In this document: positions 14,589-21,010 of the stretch, one piece after another
Layout: each line of letters begins with the position of its first letter
Numbering within the stretch: the first letter of the stretch is position 1
Source: an uncultured Collinsella sp.
Lineage (GTDB): Bacteria; Actinomycetota; Coriobacteriia; Coriobacteriales; Coriobacteriaceae
DNA: 21,010 nt
Reading direction: 5' to 3'
NCBI GenBank assembly: GCA_900547765.1
Contig: URIA01000040.1
Location: 1-21,010 of the forward strand
Made by a program: the position numbers and the translations under genes
The notes under the pieces: model-generated
Seen by the model: only the letters and a program-made list of their open reading frames with translations
What the model was told of the DNA's origin: nothing
Database searches by the model: none

Positions 14589-15704
14589 ATGGCGGCACCG
14601 ACGGCGTACAGGCAGGCAAATCCATTCACGCCGATGTTCGGACGTGTACCGGCGTATATGGCCGGCCGTGAGCAAATCATCGATGATATGGTGCTGGCGT
14701 TTGAAAATGACGACTCCGATCCCAATCTTTGCTCGGTTTTCTATGGTGCGCGTGGTACAGGTAAAACGGCGCTTTTGGCATATCTGTCGTACCGCGCCCA
14801 GCAAGAGGGCTGGATTACAGCGAATGTGACGGCCTCGGAGGGGATGCTCGAAGACATTTTGCAGCGCCTCAACGAATCAGCCGCCCATCTGATCGAAAAG
14901 CCCGCTTCTAGGCGTGTGAACAGTGTCGGCATTGCCTCCGTAGGAAGCATGAGCTGGGAAAACATCGATGTTGAATTTGAGGGCGCTAACTGGCGTACTA
15001 AGATGAACGCTTTGTTTGCTCAGCTTGAAGCGACTGACACCGGGGTGCTTATCGCCGTCGACGAAGTGGATGCATCGTTTGCGCAAATGACGGAGCTTGT
15101 TACTACCTACCAGCACTTTGTAAGCGAGAATAAAAAGGTAGCTTTGCTTATGGCGGGGCTGCCGTTTCGCGTGCTGGCGCTGCTGACGGGGAAATCGACA
15201 TCGTTTCTTCGTCGCGCGGCTCAACATTCGCTGGGATCAATTTCACCGACTGAGGTAAAAGAAGCGTTTCGACTAACGATTGAGGACGGCGGCAAGACGA
15301 TTTCTGATGAGGCGATCGACCTCGCTGCCAAGGCGATCGATGGTTTTCCATTTATGTTCCAGTTGGTGGGGTATCGGGCATGGAATGCTTCGCGCCAAGC
15401 CTCCGAGGTTTCTATTGAGGATGTCGAACGAGGCGCGAAACTTGCGCAAGAGGAGCTGGAATCGCGAGTTTTCGCTTCAACAGCGGCGGAACTTTCACGA
15501 GGGGACCTTGAATTTCTTCGTGCAATGAATCCGGTTGGGACGACGACCAGGCAAGAGCTGGCAGCGAGGCTTAAGAAGAGTTCCGGTTCGATTTCAACGT
15601 ATAAAAAGCGTCTGGTAGAGGCTGGGGTAATTGAAGAGCCTCTACAAGGACGTTTTGAGTTTGCATTGCCAGGCTTTGGCCGATATGTCGCATCGCTTTA
15701 CTAG
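14589..15704 (+). CDS. AAA/STAND-like ATPase with C-terminal winged helix
   Basis: A 371-residue protein. The N-terminal NPFTPMFGRVPAYMAGRE is the entry motif of a family of Orc1/Cdc6-like bacterial AAA ATPases. Walker A GARGTGKT is at 53-60 and Walker B VLIAVDEVD at 153-161, with a sensor-like LLMAGLP after it. The C-terminal 70 residues form a winged-helix DNA-binding fold (TRQELAARLKKSSGSISTYK, GVIEEPLQGRFEFALPGFGRY). The role is not known; related proteins are found alone or near mobile DNA. The base composition is lower in GC than the neighbours, with less biased codons, which may mean recent acquisition. GGGAGG at 14579-14584 fixes the ATG. It is preceded by the phased CTCAA array. Confidence 0.82.
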   Translation: MAAPTAYRQANPFTPMFGRVPAYMAGREQIIDDMVLAFENDDSDPNLCSVFYGARGTGKTALLAYLSYRAQQEGWITANVTASEGMLEDILQRLNESAAHLIEKPASRRVNSVGIASVGSMSWENIDVEFEGANWRTKMNALFAQLEATDTGVLIAVDEVDASFAQMTELVTTYQHFVSENKKVALLMAGLPFRVLALLTGKSTSFLRRAAQHSLGSISPTEVKEAFRLTIEDGGKTISDEAIDLAAKAIDGFPFMFQLVGYRAWNASRQASEVSIEDVERGAKLAQEELESRVFASTAAELSRGDLEFLRAMNPVGTTTRQELAARLKKSSGSISTYKKRLVEAGVIEEPLQGRFEFALPGFGRYVASLY

Positions 15705-15743
15705 AGGGTCGTTGCTGCGAAGGATCGCTTCGTGTCCCTTTAC

Positions 15744-15802
15744 TGTCTCGATCTGTAACAATAAGCCTGCTTTTAGGGGCCTATCTGTTACAGACTGAGA
15801 CA
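15744..15802. repeat. Family B element, copy 1
   Basis: The arms 15744-15760 (TGTCTCGATCTGTAACA) and 15786-15802 are 17-nt inverted repeats with two mismatches, separated by exactly 25 nt. It lies after the AAA ATPase gene. Two further copies are at 19534-19592 and 19615-19673. Confidence 0.75.
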
Positions 15803-15831
15803 AACTGGCAGAGTGGCCTTCTGCTCCGCTC

Positions 15832-15868
15832 AAACCACCGCAAGGGGGGGCTTTGTGGTGGTTTTTGT
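15832..15868. terminator. Bidirectional terminator between the ATPase and the LuxR gene (family A-like)
   Basis: AAACCACCGCAAG(G) (15832-15845) pairs over 14 bp with 15851-15864, a G5 loop, then TTTTTGTTTT. The stem is the same as in other family A hairpins, but the GGGGACAG loop is replaced by a G run. It closes the ATPase gene and, from the other side, the minus-strand regulator. Confidence 0.8.
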
Positions 15869-15869
15869 T

Positions 15870-17276
15870 TTAGGCCGAGGGGAAGGCCTTGGTGAGACCG
15901 GCGCGCGTCTGCGTGTCGGTCTTTTGGTAGATAGAGCTCAGGTGGCGCTGCACCATGCGCATCGAGATGCCGAGTTCCTCAGCAACCTGCTTGAGCGGGC
16001 GTTCATCCTGGGTCACGGCTATGAGCACATCGACTTCGCGCGGGGTGAGAGCGTGGTTGGCGATGAAGGCCTGGCGTTGCTCCTCGATGGTGGGGGCGGC
16101 GAGTGCTTCTTCTGCCAGCTGCTCGCGCTCGCGCTCCTGCTCGGTTTGGGGTAGGCGGAACAGGCCGGCTGCCACGAATGCCGCGCAGGCGGCGACGAGC
16201 AAAACGAGCGCGCCGATCATAATGAGGGCAACGTTATCCGAGGTCACGAGAGCAAGCGAGATGCCCGAGGTGGTGAAAGCGCATACATTGTTGGCGGCGC
16301 GGCCCATGCCAGCCCAAAGGGCGGGCGCATGAGTGCGCGGTGCCAACTGTGTAAAGGTGGCGGTAAAGAACGTGACGAAAAAGCCCGAACTCAGATAAAA
16401 GACGATGAGGCCCAGGTTGGGATCGGCACCGGCCTCGACGGCCAGGATGGAAATGGTCGAGAGTACGGCGATGCCGAACATGACAAGTCCCATGTAGCGG
16501 CGCTCGGCAAGATCAAAGATAAGACCGGCGGCAAGGCCGCTTGCAGCCAAAAAGAGGCGCGGCCAGGTCTGCACGGCAATGGTGCCGTGGGCGTTGGAGA
16601 ACGTGACGACGTTGTCGAGGGTCGAGAACAAGCAGGCCAGAATCATGACGAGCGCGATGCTCCAGCATGCCTGTTTGGCGAGGGCGTGCGAAGGTTCGAC
16701 AAAGGGATTGATACGGGAGTTCGGGCTCTCAGCGGTCTCTTGAGGAACAGCGCCGAGGGCGGATATGGCGATCGTCGCTGCGCCAAGGACGACGAGCTCT
16801 GCGATACCGCCGCAATTGAGCAGGTTGACGGCGAACTGCATCAGGATACCCGCGGCGTATGCCGCTCCCGCACCGGTGGCGAGCTTGGGGTCATCCTGGA
16901 ATGCCAACGAAAAGGCGTGGTGAGTGGCGGCGCCCAGCAGGCCGAGTCCAAAGAACGCCACGCACCCCAGAATCTCGAGGGCAAGCGGGGCCGTAGGGAA
17001 CTGAATTTGGGTCAGGCCCACGATGACGATATGGACGGCGGCGGCGTTGACGACTGCCAGTGAGTGGCCTTTGCGCTGTGCGAGCCCGAGCAGCGGCGCG
17101 TATCCGATAAAGCCGAGTACGCTCGCACCTAGAATAAAGCCCTGTGCGATTACAACGCGTTCGGCACCGGCGAGCAGTCCGACATTGATATCGAAGCGAA
17201 ACTCGGCGGCAAGGAAGGCGAAGGTGAAGAGCGCGAGTGCCAAAAGCGCGTTGATTTTAGGCTTACTCAGATTCAA
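15870..17276 (-). CDS. Membrane-spanning LuxR-family transcriptional regulator
   Basis: A 468-residue protein. About 12 hydrophobic segments (residues 8-390, MFS-like layout) are followed by a charged linker (QEREREQLAEEAL) and a LuxR-type helix-turn-helix (about 405-465: ALTPREVDVLIAVTQ ... QVAEELGISMRMVQRHLSSIYQKT). This fusion is widespread in Coriobacteriia; the membrane part is thought to sense a small molecule and the C terminus to bind DNA. No ATG lies near the N terminus. TTG at 17276 is used because AAAGGA is six bases upstream of it and the hydrophobic sequence starts just after. It is divergent from the surface-protein gene at 17504, a natural candidate target. Confidence 0.9.
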   Translation of the reverse strand: MNLSKPKINALLALALFTFAFLAAEFRFDINVGLLAGAERVVIAQGFILGASVLGFIGYAPLLGLAQRKGHSLAVVNAAAVHIVIVGLTQIQFPTAPLALEILGCVAFFGLGLLGAATHHAFSLAFQDDPKLATGAGAAYAAGILMQFAVNLLNCGGIAELVVLGAATIAISALGAVPQETAESPNSRINPFVEPSHALAKQACWSIALVMILACLFSTLDNVVTFSNAHGTIAVQTWPRLFLAASGLAAGLIFDLAERRYMGLVMFGIAVLSTISILAVEAGADPNLGLIVFYLSSGFFVTFFTATFTQLAPRTHAPALWAGMGRAANNVCAFTTSGISLALVTSDNVALIMIGALVLLVAACAAFVAAGLFRLPQTEQEREREQLAEEALAAPTIEEQRQAFIANHALTPREVDVLIAVTQDERPLKQVAEELGISMRMVQRHLSSIYQKTDTQTRAGLTKAFPSA

Positions 17277-17314
17277 GGACAGTCCTTTGGGTGGACGGAA
17301 TAGTCGTGTTCTCG

Positions 17315-17344
17315 ATTGTAGCGTCCCTGGGACGCGTGTGACGA
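17315..17344 (-). promoter_or_regulatory. Promoter of the LuxR regulator with an operator-like palindrome
   Basis: Minus strand: -35 TCGTCA (17339-17344), 18-bp spacer, -10 TACAAT (17315-17320). The spacer contains GCGTCCC-T-GGGACGC (17321-17335), a perfect 7-bp inverted repeat with a single central base, a plausible repressor or autoregulatory site. Confidence 0.45.
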
Positions 17345-17369
17345 CAACGAAATCATATTGAATTAAACC

Positions 17370-17406
17370 GCAGGTAGATACCTAGGTTCGCATCTGCGAA
17401 CCTAGG
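17370..17406. promoter_or_regulatory. Family C palindrome, copy 1, upstream of the surface protein
   Basis: CCTAGGTTCGCA (17381-17392) and TGCGAACCTAGG (17395-17406) form a perfect 12-bp inverted repeat with a 2-nt centre. GCAGGTAGA precedes it at 17370-17378. The same arrangement recurs at 19734-19774 before the next surface-protein gene. It may be an operator or a leader RNA stem. Confidence 0.6.
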
Positions 17407-17430
17407 CATACGGAGTCATTTGGCACATCT

Positions 17431-17477
17431 TGGTGGTACAGGACCACCACGAAGGGGACAGGCACCTTTGTGGTGGT
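17431..17477 (+). repeat. GGGGACAGGCA hairpin with a competing stem (family A)
   Basis: ACCACCACGAAGG (17443-17455) pairs with 17465-17477 over 13 bp with one G-U, loop GGACAGGCA. TGGTGGT at 17431-17437 can instead pair with ACCACCA at 17443-17449. The element ends 14 bp before the AAGGAGG of the surface-protein gene. Confidence 0.7.
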
Positions 17478-17503
17478 ATGCCCCTACGACCAAGGAGGCC
17501 GTT

Positions 17504-19498
17504 ATGTACGGAAGCCACTTTGAAAAGCAAACCCAGCGCGAGCGTACCTGCTCGCTGGCTCACGGTACCTGGCGTTGTGTGGGTGCCAAAATCGCTTGCG
17601 CTGGCGCGTGCGCGCTTATGGTCGGCCAGTTGCTGCTGCCGAGCGTGGCACTGGCGACGGAATGCGCCGATTCCGCCGCTGGGACGGACGAGGTTGCCGC
17701 GGCTCCGGTGACGCCGGCGGTTGCGGAGGATGCGGCTGCAACGACCGCACCAGCTGCTTCGACCGCGCCTGCAACCGATGCTGCTCCGGCGGCGCAAGTC
17801 ACCGTTGAGCCTCAGCAGACAATCCCAGCCGATGCCGTCAATGAGTCTAGCGGTGCTGCGCTCGCTGGGCAAAACGCTTCTGGCGACGACGACGCCGCCA
17901 TGCCAGCGAGCAACGCCATCATGCCCTGCGGTGTGACCGATGTTGTTGGCGGCAGCGACGTTAGGGTCAATACGACCGTGGTTCCCCGCTACACGGACTG
18001 CGCGCTTCCGAGCAATGTCACACTCGAAAAGGGCCAGTCGTATACCTATGATTTTCCCGATGTTGAGGGCGGCATGTCGGATGAGCCGCCCTGCGAACTT
18101 GTCGAAACCAAGTACTACCGGGCCGATGCTGTTTCGGGCACTCTGGCTGAAGTCCAGGACACATCTATGTCCGATGTGACGGCTCACTTTGAGCCTGTTG
18201 GCGATCACATGAGGCTGACGCTGACCTTTACGGGTGGCGCGGCAGGCGGCTCGTATCGACTCGCGCGCAATGAGGCTCTCTATATTGGCACGGCACCGGA
18301 GTATACCGGAACTGACTATGAAGGCAGCTCGACTATCCTCAATGAAACCAGGTACGATTATTACCTCCGCTACGCCATCAATAGCGAAATTACGCTCGTT
18401 GCGTCAGAAAACGAAGCCCTCCATAACCTGGACGTCAACGACGTGAAGACCGACTACGCGCCCGGCGAGGCGCCGCGCGCGACCGCGACGATCCCCGCTG
18501 CCGATGCCGACAAGTACGAGATCGCCTACGAGTGCTGGGAGGAAATGGAGCTCAATATGGAATCCGGGGAGTCGGTACCCGTCGCCTTCTGGTATTCCGA
18601 TCCCGCAGAGTACAAGCCGGGCATGAAGAAGATTGACCACTTCGAGGAGGGCAAGTTCTACATGTACTCCGTTGAGCTGAGGCTCAAGGGCGACAATACC
18701 GTGGCCGATGACTGCAATATGAACGTCAACGGTCATTGGGCGCACCACATCAAGACCGTCAACGGCGTCTTCGCCCCAAACGCTGACAATATGCTGTGCG
18801 AGCAGCCAATCGACGAATGGCGCGCCATCGACGTTATCGAGATTAATGGCGCCACGACCACCTTTAAGGCGGGCGATAAGCCGGTCTTTACGACGAGTGT
18901 TCCGACGGGCTCCAACTCCCTTCCTCAGTGTGAGTACTGGATGGGCAGCGATGGCAGCGAAGTGAACTCTCAGAAGTTCTGGGATCAGAACATCACGAAC
19001 CACATCGACGTCTTTAAGCCTGGCGTGACCTATCGCTACGGTATCTACCTCAAGCCCGCGCGCGGCTTCTACTTTACGCCCGACACCAAGCTGGTGATCA
19101 ACGGCCAGGAGTGCGGCTACCAGATGGGCGAAGCGAGTGTAGTTGATCCCGAGAGCGGCTGGATCTACACCCTGTGGCTCAACACCGATCTGACCTTTAC
19201 GCCTGAAGCCACGCCGACTCCCGATTCGCAGCCTACGCCGGATCCCAAGCCGACACCGCAGCCTGAGGTTAAGCCCGAGACCAAGCCCGAAGTGAAGCCC
19301 GAGACCAAACCCGCGGCCAAGCCGGCCACGACAACCGCCACGACCAAGACGGTTGAGAAAACCACGCAGGCCAAGAAGGGCGATGCTGTCCTGGCTACCA
19401 CGGGGGATACCACCGCATTGACGGTCACCGCCCTGGGTATCGCCGGCGCAACCGTTGCCGCCGCCGGCCTCGCCGCGACCAAGCGTCGCAAGCATTAG
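17504..19498 (+). CDS. Cell-wall-anchored surface protein with LATTGD sorting signal
   Basis: A 664-residue exported protein. The signal peptide ends near residue 51 (LLPSVALA, then TECAD); an Ala/Thr/Pro-rich stretch runs to about 120. Two related beta-rich modules follow at about 308-438 and 440-565, each with a D/I-V start, a YxI/YW centre and a late VNGxW or INGxE turn. A Pro/Lys/Glu/Thr wall-spanning region (about 566-610) leads to LATTG (630-634), a hydrophobic helix and the tail KRRKH. This is a sortase substrate with Ala in place of Pro. The start is ATG 17504 with AAGGAGG at 17492-17498; an in-frame ATG at 17420 runs through the family A hairpin and has no binding site. The ligand is unknown. 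Confidence 0.88.
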   Translation: MYGSHFEKQTQRERTCSLAHGTWRCVGAKIACAGACALMVGQLLLPSVALATECADSAAGTDEVAAAPVTPAVAEDAAATTAPAASTAPATDAAPAAQVTVEPQQTIPADAVNESSGAALAGQNASGDDDAAMPASNAIMPCGVTDVVGGSDVRVNTTVVPRYTDCALPSNVTLEKGQSYTYDFPDVEGGMSDEPPCELVETKYYRADAVSGTLAEVQDTSMSDVTAHFEPVGDHMRLTLTFTGGAAGGSYRLARNEALYIGTAPEYTGTDYEGSSTILNETRYDYYLRYAINSEITLVASENEALHNLDVNDVKTDYAPGEAPRATATIPAADADKYEIAYECWEEMELNMESGESVPVAFWYSDPAEYKPGMKKIDHFEEGKFYMYSVELRLKGDNTVADDCNMNVNGHWAHHIKTVNGVFAPNADNMLCEQPIDEWRAIDVIEINGATTTFKAGDKPVFTTSVPTGSNSLPQCEYWMGSDGSEVNSQKFWDQNITNHIDVFKPGVTYRYGIYLKPARGFYFTPDTKLVINGQECGYQMGEASVVDPESGWIYTLWLNTDLTFTPEATPTPDSQPTPDPKPTPQPEVKPETKPEVKPETKPAAKPATTTATTKTVEKTTQAKKGDAVLATTGDTTALTVTALGIAGATVAAAGLAATKRRKH

Positions 19499-19533
19499 AG
19501 CTGGGTGACGGCGCCTATCCTCGGCTTCAGTAA

Positions 19534-19592
19534 AATCTCGATCTGTAACACCAAACTGCCCAAAACGACCCTAGATGTTACAGATTTAGATG
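19534..19592. repeat. Family B element, copy 2
   Basis: The arms ATCTCGATCTGTAACA (19535-19550) and 19576-19591 are inverted repeats with two mismatches; the interval is exactly 25 nt. It follows the surface-protein gene and stands in tandem with copy 3. Confidence 0.75.
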
Positions 19593-19614
19593 AACCGAAT
19601 GGCCGCCAATCTAA

Positions 19615-19673
19615 TGTCTCGATCTGTAACACCAGGCGGGGAATTTGACCTCTAACTGTTACAGATCGAGACA
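19615..19673. repeat. Family B element, copy 3
   Basis: The arms TGTCTCGATCTGTAACA (19615-19631) and 19657-19673 are perfect 17-bp inverted repeats, again with a 25-nt interval of unrelated sequence. No gene is found in 19499-19834; the stretch holds copies 2 and 3, a family A hairpin and a family C palindrome. Confidence 0.8.
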
Positions 19674-19694
19674 AACCGACCGGCCGAGTCCAGG

Positions 19695-19729
19695 ACCACC
19701 GCAAAGGTGCCTGTCCCCTTTGCGGTGGT
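19695..19729 (-). repeat. GGGGACAGGCA hairpin in reverse orientation (family A)
   Basis: ACCACCGCAAAGG (19695-19707) and 19717-19729 are perfect 13-bp inverted repeats. The loop TGCCTGTCC is the exact reverse complement of the loop at 17456-17464. It may terminate transcription of the surface-protein gene, though no long T tract follows. Confidence 0.75.
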
Positions 19730-19733
19730 TTGC

Positions 19734-19774
19734 GCAGGTAGAACGGTAGGTTCGTATATATGAACCTACCGTTC
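19734..19774. promoter_or_regulatory. Family C palindrome, copy 2, upstream of the LRR protein
   Basis: GAACGGTAGGTTC (19741-19753) and GAACCTACCGTTC (19762-19774) form a perfect 13-bp inverted repeat around GTATATAT. GCAGGTAGA lies at 19734-19742, the same 14 bp ahead of AGGTTC as in copy 1. The sequence after it is T rich (GCTTTGTTTTT), so it may also act as a terminator. Confidence 0.6.
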
Positions 19775-19834
19775 GCTTTGTTTTTGGACGACGATAACGC
19801 TGGATGACTTTAGGTTTGCAGGAAAGGAACGACC

Positions 19835-20962
19835 ATGAGGTGGACCACTGTTCGAGCGCTTTGCCGCCGCCTGACCGTTGCCGCGGTGACCCTCACCATG
19901 GTGACGGGTTCGTTGCCCGCGGGCGCGTTTGCCGAGACCCTCACCACCGACGGCGCTTTTGTGCAGACGGATAACGGCCAAGTAGCCGACGCCGCTCCCG
20001 CCGATTCGGCTGACGCCCAAACGTCAGGCTCGGCTTCCGCCGACCTCGCGGCCGATGCCGGCGCTGCCGACCCCACAGTGCTCGATGCCGATGACACCCC
20101 TACGCCCCCGGCCTCCGAGATTGCATCGGCGGCGGGCCTGACGGGCGCCGGGCAGACCGAGAGCACGCCCGTGGGTACGCTCGCCACCGATCTTGTCGAG
20201 GGTAAGGAACTCGCCGAGCAGCAGAAGCAAGAGGAGACCGCCGAAGCCGAAGCAACCTGGAATGAGGATCTTGGGCTCTGGATGACCTCGAAGGGCGCCA
20301 CGGGCGTAAAGGACGAATACGACGATGGCTACGTGGCCGGCGAGCAGACCCCCGCGCAGTACTACTTCTCGATTGATAGCCTCACCAACGAAATTTCTAT
20401 CGAGTATGGCGACGCGGGCATTACCGCGTTGGAGGTGCCCTCGACCATCGACGACAAAAATGTCGTAAGCCTTACGGGTATGGGAAGCGCTGCGCTCACA
20501 TCGATCACCTTCGCCCCTAATTCGCATGTCCGCTCGGTTGGAGGCTTGGGCGGCAGCAGCATCAAAGAGATCGCACTGCCCGATTCGGTCGAGGAGCTCA
20601 AGAGCTATGCATTCTACAAAAGCAAGACGCTCCAAACGGTAACCTGGCCCAACAACGCGGCCTTTACCACGATTCCCGAGCAGGCCTTTAAGGAATGTGA
20701 ACAACTTGACGACAAGGTGGTGGCAACGCTGCCGCCTTCGGTCAAAACTATCGACTATCTTGCATTCGCCTATTGCGGCGTGCCACAGTTCTATGTCTCG
20801 GACACAACAGTGCTCACCTTTACGCAGATCAATGTGCCGGGCACGGTGGAGCGGATTGAGCGCAATGCCTTTGACGGGTGCTCGCATGTGTCGTCGGTGA
20901 CGATCGGCGACGGCGTTAAATATATCGGAGCGCACGCGTTCGCCTCTCTTGATCCTGGTTGA
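19835..20962 (+). CDS. BspA-like leucine-rich repeat surface protein, apparently truncated
   Basis: A 375-residue exported protein. The signal peptide ends near residue 33 (LPAGAFA, then ET), followed by a long Ala/Asp/Thr-rich region to about residue 130 and BspA-type (LRR_5) repeats from about 180: SIKEIALPDSVEELKSYAF, TIPEQAFKECEQL, SVKTIDYLAFAYC, TVERIERNAFDGC and DGVKYIGAHAF. Such proteins usually bind host or bacterial surfaces and carry a C-terminal anchor. This one ends at TGA 20960-20962 directly after a repeat, with no sorting signal, yet the same frame beyond the stop reads FPISAEHIERIGRS, again LRR-like. A premature stop or recent pseudogenisation is likely. AGGAAAGGA before the ATG supports the start. 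Confidence 0.82.
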   Translation: MRWTTVRALCRRLTVAAVTLTMVTGSLPAGAFAETLTTDGAFVQTDNGQVADAAPADSADAQTSGSASADLAADAGAADPTVLDADDTPTPPASEIASAAGLTGAGQTESTPVGTLATDLVEGKELAEQQKQEETAEAEATWNEDLGLWMTSKGATGVKDEYDDGYVAGEQTPAQYYFSIDSLTNEISIEYGDAGITALEVPSTIDDKNVVSLTGMGSAALTSITFAPNSHVRSVGGLGGSSIKEIALPDSVEELKSYAFYKSKTLQTVTWPNNAAFTTIPEQAFKECEQLDDKVVATLPPSVKTIDYLAFAYCGVPQFYVSDTTVLTFTQINVPGTVERIERNAFDGCSHVSSVTIGDGVKYIGAHAFASLDPG

Positions 20963-21010
20963 TTTCCGATCTCAGCCGAACACATTGAGCGGATAGGCCG
21001 TTCCCGCAGT

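Noticed and set aside
17420..17503. N-terminal extension of the surface protein from ATG 17420
   Set aside because: It translates the family A hairpin; the signal peptide and AAGGAGG belong to ATG 17504.

Overview
The window looks like chromosomal DNA from a Coriobacteriia actinobacterium, most likely Collinsella or a close relative. The grounds are high-GC coding sequence, a membrane-spanning LuxR regulator of the kind abundant in that class, surface proteins with an LA-T-TG type sorting signal, a Tat-type solute-binding lipoprotein, and gene deserts filled with GGGGAC-type hairpins. The taxon is inferred from gene content and style, not from a marker gene. Nineteen protein-coding genes are supported. 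I found no tRNA, rRNA, CRISPR array, transposase or phage gene.

Layout. Positions 1-578 hold no gene: two strong hairpin terminators from an upstream gene, a 203-bp element with 28-bp terminal inverted repeats, and a 30-bp perfect palindrome before purE. Next come purE, a class B-type sortase and a MoaE-like protein (579-2536), meeting a convergent CmpB-type membrane protein (2627-3856, minus strand) at a shared terminator. Positions 4143-7765 carry purF, purM and purN; purM and purN overlap. Together with purE these cover PRPP amidotransfer, GAR formylation, AIR synthesis and the CAIR mutase step of purine synthesis; the remaining pur genes are not in the window. A lone PTS EIIA, a membrane-anchored parvulin foldase and a YqeY protein follow (7918-10324).

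Positions 10575-13604 are a complete polar amino acid ABC importer operon (ATPase, Tat lipoprotein, two permeases). After it come a cytidylate kinase-like protein, an AAA ATPase with a C-terminal winged helix preceded by five evenly phased CTCAA repeats, and a minus-strand 12-TM LuxR regulator. The regulator is divergent from a wall-anchored surface protein (17504-19498) that ends in an LATTGD sorting signal. The last gene is a BspA-like leucine-rich repeat surface protein that stops at 20962, although the same frame continues to look like LRR sequence to the window edge.

The most unusual content is intergenic. Three families of structured repeats recur: (A) GGGGAC-containing hairpins, often doubling as terminators; (B) three 59-nt elements with 17-nt CTCGATCTGTAACA arms and always exactly 25 nt between them; (C) two palindromes around AGGTTCG...GAACCT, each preceded by GCAGGTAGA at identical spacing, with compensatory stem changes, and each lying upstream of a surface-protein gene. 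Families B and C are the best candidates for something undescribed.
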